Source of the DNA: Haliclona indistincta
Taxonomy: Eukaryota > Porifera > Demospongiae > Haplosclerida > Chalinidae
Assembly: GCA_964017065.1 (NCBI GenBank)
Contig: OZ024792.1
Coordinates: 4,149,754 to 4,213,753, forward strand
Length of the DNA: 64,000 bases
Direction: 5' to 3'
Shown here: positions 56,566 through 64,000 of the stretch, piece by piece
Layout: the number at the start of each line of letters is the position of its first letter
How positions within the stretch are numbered: the stretch's first letter is position 1
The notes under the pieces: model-generated
The model's database searches: none
What the model was told of the DNA's origin: nothing
The model's input: the letters and a program-made list of their open reading frames with translations, nothing else
Position numbers and translations under genes: made by a program

Positions 56566-58359
56566 ATGGCGTTCGATCAGGTGAAGTCGTTTGATGATGT
56601 ACTGGCGTCTCTACCACCACAAGAGAAGTGAGAATTGTGCTAATAAACAGCCATTTATCAGCCATTATACTCTGCAGGTTAAATTTTCTGGCAGCTTGTA
56701 GGCTGGTCTATGATAGTAATACTTGTGTACTGCGTGGATTGTGTGGAAGAGAACACAGCAAGTTTAAACTGCCTTTACCTACTATGAACAAGCTGAAAAA
56801 AGCGGTAAAGCTGGAGAAAAACGAATTCTCAGCTCTAGTGGATCACTTGTTGTATAGGAAGAGAAAAGCGGATCATGAATGTGGCTCGTTTTTCAAGAAA
56901 GTTTCGTGCAAGTTTATCATATTTGACAAAGCAGACGGCACAAAATGTCTAGAACTGAAACCTGTTGTTAACAACAGCAGTGTTACTCTTAAAGCGGGCG
57001 GTCAAGTTCAGATCCCTTCGGAAAAGGATCATATCTCATTAGAAGAATTCGAAGGCTCACGTTACTGTATACCTTTTAGAAACAGCATAAAGGACGGTGC
57101 TTCTGTCGATGTCTATCTTCCTACTGAGGCTTGGTACTGTGTGAATGAATTCAGGATTATGAGAAACAAACACCTTGGACATAACTGTGCAGTTAACTTG
57201 ACTGACAATGATCTTGAAGATATGTTCAAGTGTGTGAAAGGGGCATATGAGAAACTTGCGATTCATGAGCTCAGCAATGCTGAAAAGATCTACAAGGAGC
57301 TTCAAGAAATTGAAACCAGTAGGTCAATTGTTGATTTAATCTTTTTTCATTTATTTGTTGTAGGTTATAAAGACTGGTCTGTAGAAGGTGTGCAGAGTGC
57401 TCTAATGGACTACAAGCAGAGAGTGGGGGAACTCTGGCAGGAGCTGAATGACCGGGTTGATGTTATGGAAGAAAAGTTGGGCACTATGAAAGCTGAGAGT
57501 GAAGCTACAAAGGACACAGTCTGCGCCTTGAAGACTGAGAGTGAAGCTACAAAGGACACGGTCTGCGCCTTGAAGACTGAGAGTGAAGCTACAAAGGACA
57601 CGGTCTGCGCCTTGGAGACCAAGGTCTGCACCGTGGAGACTATGTTTACTGCTTCAAATTGTGATACACAAGAAAGGTTTAGTAAATTAGAGAGGACAGC
57701 TGCTGTTGGGATGAACCACGTGGATGGTATAAAAGAAGATCTACATAGCTTGAAAGAAAATGCAGAGGAAAGGTTAAGAAAATTAGAAGCCAAAGGTATG
57801 CAGAACTAGTCTTGAGATTATTATTATTGTGCACATCTTTGATGCACATGTAGACAGTAGTCGTCCTATTAATAACTACTTTGGTGGTCAGGGAAACACA
57901 GTATATTTGCAGCAGAACCTTTACACAGCTGGAGGATCTGGTCCTCAGCCAGGAGCTGCTCAACAATGCTCTTATGCAGCTTCTCGTCAGTCTCAACCTC
58001 TTCAACTTCGATCTGGTCGGTTTGCTTCAGGTGGGTCAATATTGCATCATCTTATTGTACTATACGTTTGTATAGGTCCTCCAACTCAAGATGAAATCGA
58101 AAAGCTTTCAGAAGCGATTGTTAAATGTCCAACATACTTAATTAGGCAAGCTAATCCAACTAAGATTGGCGAGACTCTTGGAATACAAGCCGATGTGATA
58201 GCTAGCATACGATGTGATTCATCCGAACCTGGTGTTCAAGTTAGCAAATTGCTTACTCAGTGGGTTAAAAATACCAGGAACAACACTAGAGATCAGCTCT
58301 ATGAACTACTAGGTAGTATCAAATTATCTAGCCCAGCAGAAGGAGTTTTTTACAAATAA
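56566..58359 (+). CDS. HEPN - coiled-coil - Death-like protein B
   Basis: Tandem paralogue of gene A with the same exon layout: MAFDQVKSFDDVLASLPPQEK, then LNFLAACRLVYDSNTCVLRGLCGREH, the HEPN module ending FRIMRNKHLGHNCAVN (Rx5H, RNKHLGH), and a coiled coil containing three copies of a 16-residue repeat (ALKTESEATKDTVC type, 57484-57610). A VDSSRPINNYFGGQGNTVYLQQN linker and the Death-like end follow (PTQDEIEKLSEAIVKC... IGETLGIQADVIASIRCD... LTQWVKNTRNNTRDQLYELLGSI). Intron 3 is similar to that of gene A, so the duplication is recent. The coiled-coil repeats are private to this copy. Confidence 0.75.
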
Positions 58360-58931
58360 TTATAATTTTACTACCTGTGAGTGTGTTGGTGTCTCTCTTA
58401 TGTGTGATCAATCTTGTAGAACTATAGTATCATCTTGCGCCTATGTATTACTGCTAACTCATCACAACTGGAGAAGTAGAATACTGTATAGATCATTGGT
58501 ACCTGTACATGCTATGCACTAGTTGTGGAAAATCAACATTCCAATATCTAATTATAAGTACATTGACAACTGTGCTGTAAAAAGAGAGAAACAGGCTGCT
58601 ACATGTATCTCTCTTCTGAGACCTATTAAAACTTTATGAAGTTTTCTGAAGAACCTCGCAAAAGATTATGGACCGTAATGAGAAAAGAATGTTAACAAAT
58701 TCAGGTGTGTTTTAAAACTCATAATAATAAGCATGACAGTGACCCAACTTTCTAAATTACATCTACAACTCAAAACACGACAAAGAAACTAAATAACAAT
58801 GAGCTGAACAATGAGACTACTTTTACAGTACATGATATACATTGATGACACTGTTATGACTGATCAAAAACATCATTAATGAGTGCAAAAAATGTGACAC
58901 TTATTACTGATTACGATAAGAGTCGTCATGA
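58360..58931. other. Intergenic between convergent genes
   Basis: No exon or repeat recognised; presumably the 3' UTRs of HEPN-Death gene B and the large unknown gene. Confidence 0.4.
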
Positions 58932-61501
58932 TTATAGGTTTCTTGATCCAGGAGCAAAATCAGATGGCGGTTGAGGAAGGCTATCGATAAACTTTTGTAC
59001 AGCTGCATCGTTGCTGAAGGTAGCGGCTTGCTGTGAAGAGTAAGAAGAGTGCGTGATGAATTTCACGATACCAAGGACAACTCCAAGAGTAGCAAACGGT
59101 CCGGCAAAACTCCTCAGATCAAAAATCGACAGCCCTGCTGTGCGAGACACCTCTTTAAACGTGTTAGCAAATCTTCGAACATCATTGAGTGTTCTTTCCT
59201 GAACACCACAATCTGTTGCTTTTATAAAATCGCAAATACTGCCTAAAGTTGCAATCAGCAAAGCAGTGGGAGCCGTAAGATCATAAACTTGAGGTAGTGT
59301 CTCAAATAGACCATTGAATGGGTCTTGAAAATGAATGCAGCCAGATTCTAAAGTGCTAGCAACAACACGATCCCACTGATGCTGAGCGGCCATTGTTTCC
59401 ATCAGTGTTTCAAGCACACCAAGCACTCTTTCGGTGTAAAATAATCTGTGGTTGGCCCTTAAGATGGCTCTAGAATCGGACACAACATTTGGTAGATTCA
59501 ATAAGATTTCTATTCCAAGTTTAGTGACTTCTTCACTAAGAACTTCCATTTGAGTGGGGTCAATAGGCTGCCAATTCAAAAATGCTTGAAAAACATTCAC
59601 CAACGCTACGAGATGGACTACTGCAACAACTCCTCTTTTAAGACCATGACACATGTCTTCACACAAACCTTGCTTTAAAAGCCAGCCTACAACTTTATCT
59701 GCCACGTCAATGGAATGATCGTAGGTATCTTTGCTCTCTACTGCAATCAGGTCAGCAATTCGGTTTGCCAGGCTGTCGCTATGACCGGAGATGGTAGCTG
59801 CCTGTTTGAATGCTTTTGATGACTCCCAAAGCTTGTGAGCACTTTCATGTATGACCGGTGGTTCTTCATCTCTCCATCTGTCTAACAAATTCTCAACAAA
59901 GTTGACTACCCAAAGGGATATCTTGTCCCTCATGCCCTTAAAATTGATTTTTTCTGACAAGGTAGCGAGCACTGAAAGAAACAACTTCTTGTAAGCATCA
60001 AGGACAAGTTCTCCACTTGGCTGGAGAATACCAAGCACTGTACCATAGTCTCGTACCTGATGATAGATGTTACCATCACTGTGGAATAGCGAAAAGACAA
60101 ACGTATTGATGCTGGCAGGACTGAGAATAAGCTTATGCAGCTGCCTTGCCCAGTGAAATTCATCTTGCCCATTACTCTTTCTGCTCTCCTGGTCATCAAG
60201 GTAAGCTCTAAGACGAGGTCTCCGTAACAAGAACGCTTGCCGATATACAGCATTGGCCTGTCTGATAAAGATCGAATCCATTGAGAGGTGATATAGAAAG
60301 TAGTATGACATTTTACGATTCTGTTCAACAGTGATGCTTTTCTTGTCACTGTGATAAAGGCTTATACCAATGCATAGCATTGCCATGTTAATATAAAATG
60401 AATTAATGCTAGGAAGCTGGTCGATTTCTTTGAGATCTGGTGTTAAATCAGGCAAGCTCAATGAGTGACATTTGACAGCATCTTTAACAATTTTAGACCA
60501 ACCTGGCTTGGACTTGTCAACAGCATGCTGGATGATTCTGGTTAACATGTCTTGTGCGATCTGCTGTACTAGTGGTGGTGCATTGCACACAGTGAACAAA
60601 TCAAAATTCAAGAGCAGTGCGTTTTCTGTCCTCTTTACCTCTACTGGCAGGGGACGTTTAGTATTCGTAGGCATATCGATTGCACTGCCCTTCCAGCTGT
60701 AACTCGACTGCGCTTCATCAGCAGATGCAATAATACCAACAAAGCTTTTGGAATCTTTAGCTATATTCAATTCAGCAGTCAATGGAAAGTTAACTCCTTG
60801 CCAATACCAAGTGCCTACGGCCTCCTCGCTTATCTTGACTACATACCTAGTGGGAGAAACTGCCCAAACTTTCTCAGACAAGATATTATCACAAACTCGG
60901 AAGGCTTGTTTAAGTACACCGTCTGAGTCCCACTCATAGCCAGTTGTAATGCTTGGACCAACTATGACGCTCCTTCTCAGGGTGCTCGTGGAAATCCATG
61001 TCTTATATTTACATGGATTTGCTATACCTTGGATAGCATGAAAATAAGCAGTGGCAGTAGAGAAACCTTGAGCATACATGCCATGGAAGTATTGCCCATT
61101 ATCGTGAAAATTTAGGCACCCATAGGAGAAGTAGACAGGGTGTTCATACCGCCAGTAGAGCTGTTCTTGGCCGAAGTAGGTCACCTCAGATGGTATTAGG
61201 TAGTCATCTGTGGTGATTACACCATCTTCAATGGTTATTGTGAGAGATTCATCGCTGTCCTCGTACGATGCAGTTGATGGCTTGTATACTAAAGAGAATC
61301 AACACAATAATAAGCGAGGAGCTACTCAATGATTAGCATACCTCTTGTTCTGTATGTACGATGAGGAAAATCTTGCCAAAAAGAAGGCAGTTTAGCAGCA
61401 TAGGATTCTCCTGATGGTACAACAACTGTCAACTGGTTTCTGGAGCACGGCAAGTTACCCATGACTCTACGTAGCTGGTGTCTTCTGAAAGCAGTGATAT
61501 T
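58932..61501 (-). CDS. Large uncharacterised protein, paralogue 1
   Basis: Exon 58932-61288 plus an upstream phase-compatible exon 61501-61342 (NITAFRRHQLRRVMGNLPCSRNQLTVVVPSGESYAAKLPSFWQDFPHRTYRTR). The first exon(s) are not located. The big exon reads YKPSTASYEDSDESLTITIEDG... then a conserved block EVTYFGQEQLYWRYEHPVYFSYGCLNFHDNGQYFHGMYAQGFS. A long, mostly helical region of about 500 residues with several hydrophobic stretches (GVVAVVHLVALVNVFQAFL, SFAGPFATLGVVLGIVKFI) follows. I do not recognise the family. The hydrophobic helices could be membrane-inserting or buried. Confidence 0.7.
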
Positions 61502-61676
61502 CTGAAAAGCAACTTCAATGCTTTTGTCACTGCATAGTGTTAATTTGCGAGAAACTTTACTGGAGACTATGGTTTTCTCACTTCATAACTTCAAATTTGC
61601 ACATGTACAATACTAAAGTACATTCCTAACAAACAAAATTAACTGTACACTACTAAATCCGAATCCATCAAAAATC

Positions 61677-64000
61677 CTAACGGTGATAAATTTTGATGTC
61701 GGGCGGAGGTAGTGGAAGACAGTCAATGTAACTTGCAGCAAACTGAACGTAGAACATGTGAGCAGACGAAGGGCGATCAGAAAACTGCACAATATTGGCA
61801 ACAACTCCTAAAATAGCCAATGGTCCAGCAGAACTCAGCATGTCTTGTACCATCAGTTTGGCGGCACGAGTCATGCGCTTAAACAATCGAACTGAGGTCA
61901 ATATTTTCGTGAACAATTCCTCTCGTTGTGCTGTTTCCTGTTCTTTTATGAAGGCATTGATGACTGCAATTACTGCAATAAGTGAAGCAACAGGCGCCAC
62001 AAGTTTTAGAATATTGGAACCGTAGAGGATTTTCAGAATATTCTTATCTCCCATAACAAAAGTATCATGTTTAGAAAGATTTTCTTTCAGATTGTGCAGT
62101 ATTTTATCAGCCCATTGACCATCTTCTGGAATTTGAACAAGCAAACTCTCAAGCAAGTTCAGCGCGTTATAAGAGTAGAGATAACCACGAACGGATTTGA
62201 AGATTTCATTAGAACTTGCGATGTCACTGGGTAGCTTCTTCATGATATTGATGCCAAACTCGGCTAAGCTAGTGTTGAAGGTGGTAGACTGCATACTTTG
62301 AGTAATCTCCCACTTGAATAAGCCATGAATGGAAGTCATTACCACCACGACATAAACAGCAGCAATAGCTCCTCTAATAAGATTGCTAGAGATCTCCTGG
62401 AATTCCTCTTCAAACCACTCAGCAACAGCACTGCCCACCACATACAAATAATTGTAGATGCCTTTGATCTTCGTGTTTTGCGACATCACATCAACAACCA
62501 TTGTGGCAAACTTCTTGAGATCACCAGCAAATCCAACGGCCCTTTTAAAATCGTTGGCTATCTCCCAAATTTTCCGATCTGCAGTGGACGCTTCTACTCG
62601 GTTGTCACCCCAGTTGGTGAATCCTTCCGTGAAGGAGGTTACCCAAAACACAAGCTGGTCTTTCACGTCCATTAGGCTTGTATTTTCTGATAAGGTAGTC
62701 AAAGCTGCAATGTACAACTTCTTGTAAGCATCCAGAAGTAGCTCTCCACTTGGCTGGAGTAGACCAAGCAAAGTGCCATAGTCTCGCAGCTGATGGTAGA
62801 CGTCTCCCTCACCGTGAAGTAGTGTTGCGACGAATGTACTGATGCACGAGGGACCAAGTACTAATTTGTGCAATTGCTTTGCCCAGTACAAGTCTTGTCC
62901 TCGCATTTTCTGATCCCTGAGGTAGTGCTCTAAACGAGGCATCTTTGACACAAATGCTTGATGATAGAGTGCATTAGCTTGAGTAATATAACCCGGCTCT
63001 TTTGCAAGACCATGCTGAAAGTAGTAGTGGACTTTGAGAGCCTGATCTATAGGAAGGTTTAACATTCCTTGCTGGCATAACTGAGCTATAATATAAGGCA
63101 TAGCAAATCGGCGGTAAAACGAATCAGCACCAGGGAGCTGAGAAATTTCCAGCAAGCTACGGCTTAGCCTAGGTGTGGTTGACAAGCTTAGGAACTTTAA
63201 CCAATCTGGCATGTGATTTTTTACAAAGCAACAAGTTACCGTTTTCAGCATATTTTTGAAGTCCTCGTCAACTCCTGCCGATGCGTAACACAAAGCAAGA
63301 AGGTCAGCTGGTCTCTTCTTTTGCATGTAGGTCGGCTCGACTCTTTTAATAGCAATAGGCTCTGTTTTAGGTTTTGAAACCACTTGACCCTTCCAGCAAT
63401 GATTGTACATAGGGACTCCTTGATATAATTCAAGAAGCGATAGTGTTGCGCTACCAGCAAATGATGTGGAATCATTAGCAATTGTGATATCACCAGCAGA
63501 CACTGGAAAACTGGCCGGATCAGAATGCAATGCTTCTTGGTAAAGGAATACGTAACGGCAAGGAGAACAAATCTTCCATCTTGTATTGGATATATCTTTC
63601 TGAGACATTCTAAATACTGGTGTAGGCAGACCAGTTGGGTCCCACCCATAGCCTATTTCAAGAGCTGGTCCATTGCTAGTAGTACGGCCGGCCCCTGGAC
63701 TATCCACACCTGTGCATTTCCCAGAACATATCTTGTTTGTTGGGTCATAGCAGGTTGAAGTCGAGATGGATGTTACGAAATTGCGTGGAACAGCTACACC
63801 TTGGATGGCATGGAATGTAGTAGTTTCTGCAGTACTGCCTACAGCATACATGCCGTGAAAGTAATGTCCATGGTCGTGAAATTGCAAGCACCCATAGAGA
63901 AATATGTCAGGGTGTTCGTAACGCCAGTAGAGCTGCTCTCGACCAAAGTACGTCACCTCGAGTGGCACCTGGTAGTTGTTGACAACGATTCCATCGCGAT
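61677..64000 (-). CDS. Large uncharacterised protein, paralogue 2 (runs off the window)
   Basis: Open from the window edge to a stop at 61677. It shares with paralogue 1 the block EVTYFGREQLYWRYEHPDIFLYGCLQFHDHGHYFHGMYAVGS, the central LYHQAFVSKMPRLEHYLRDQ... WAKQLHKLVLGPSCISTFVATLLHGEGDVYHQLRDYGTLLGLLQPSGELLLDAYKK, the C-terminal AGPLAILGVVANIVQF, and the ending LPLPPPDIK. A Cys-containing insertion (KICSGKCTG) is private to this copy. Its 5' exons lie beyond 64000. Family unknown. Confidence 0.7.
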   Translation of the reverse strand, partial: RDGIVVNNYQVPLEVTYFGREQLYWRYEHPDIFLYGCLQFHDHGHYFHGMYAVGSTAETTTFHAIQGVAVPRNFVTSISTSTCYDPTNKICSGKCTGVDSPGAGRTTSNGPALEIGYGWDPTGLPTPVFRMSQKDISNTRWKICSPCRYVFLYQEALHSDPASFPVSAGDITIANDSTSFAGSATLSLLELYQGVPMYNHCWKGQVVSKPKTEPIAIKRVEPTYMQKKRPADLLALCYASAGVDEDFKNMLKTVTCCFVKNHMPDWLKFLSLSTTPRLSRSLLEISQLPGADSFYRRFAMPYIIAQLCQQGMLNLPIDQALKVHYYFQHGLAKEPGYITQANALYHQAFVSKMPRLEHYLRDQKMRGQDLYWAKQLHKLVLGPSCISTFVATLLHGEGDVYHQLRDYGTLLGLLQPSGELLLDAYKKLYIAALTTLSENTSLMDVKDQLVFWVTSFTEGFTNWGDNRVEASTADRKIWEIANDFKRAVGFAGDLKKFATMVVDVMSQNTKIKGIYNYLYVVGSAVAEWFEEEFQEISSNLIRGAIAAVYVVVVMTSIHGLFKWEITQSMQSTTFNTSLAEFGINIMKKLPSDIASSNEIFKSVRGYLYSYNALNLLESLLVQIPEDGQWADKILHNLKENLSKHDTFVMGDKNILKILYGSNILKLVAPVASLIAVIAVINAFIKEQETAQREELFTKILTSVRLFKRMTRAAKLMVQDMLSSAGPLAILGVVANIVQFSDRPSSAHMFYVQFAASYIDCLPLPPPDIKIYHR

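Overview
This is a stretch of compact, intron-rich animal nuclear DNA, most likely from a demosponge (Amphimedon-like). The basis is 20-25 genes in 64 kb, introns often only 40-60 nt long, an NF-kB gene that joins Rel homology region, ankyrin repeats and Death domain in one protein, and sponge-like gene families. Species is inferred, not proven. Gene models were joined by eye from splice sites and reading phase, so some exon edges are approximate.

Left part (1-20.9 kb): two near-identical carbonyl-reductase-type SDR genes, the second lacking its catalytic tyrosine; an unrecognised nuclear-looking gene on the minus strand; a pseudokinase; a head-to-head methionine-cycle pair (SAM synthetase and homocysteine methyltransferase); a kinase with C-terminal membrane segments that is a paralogue of the pseudokinase; and the nonsense-mediated decay helicase UPF1, whose first intron holds a tRNA-Gln(TTG).

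Middle (21-41.3 kb): a ubiquitin/NF-kB neighbourhood. A deubiquitinase (USP) gene encodes an N-terminal hydrophobic peptide ending in a 2A-like motif (DVEINPGP), then a Death-fold-like domain, then the complete USP domain. It converges on a single-exon UBL-RBR ubiquitin ligase. A second USP gene follows with a different, repeat-rich N-terminus, then a broken third USP remnant, then a complete NF-kB gene on the opposite strand whose intron holds a 0.95 kb, 23-bp minisatellite.

Right part (41.3-64 kb): a TBATA-like gene, an EF-hand protein, a GOLM1-like type II membrane coiled-coil protein, PTEN, two tandem HEPN - coiled-coil - Death-like genes that share a kB-like promoter element, and two large paralogous proteins of unknown family (the second runs off the window).

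Mobile DNA is limited to short non-autonomous elements (several MITE-like inverted-repeat elements, one hAT-like with an 8-bp target duplication), a ~125-bp intronic repeat present three times, and many (GA)n, (GGAT)n and (CT)n tracts in introns. The most notable possible system is the Death/USP/RBR/NF-kB/HEPN cluster, headed by a 2A-like recoding signal that could split one deubiquitinase between cytosol and secretory pathway.
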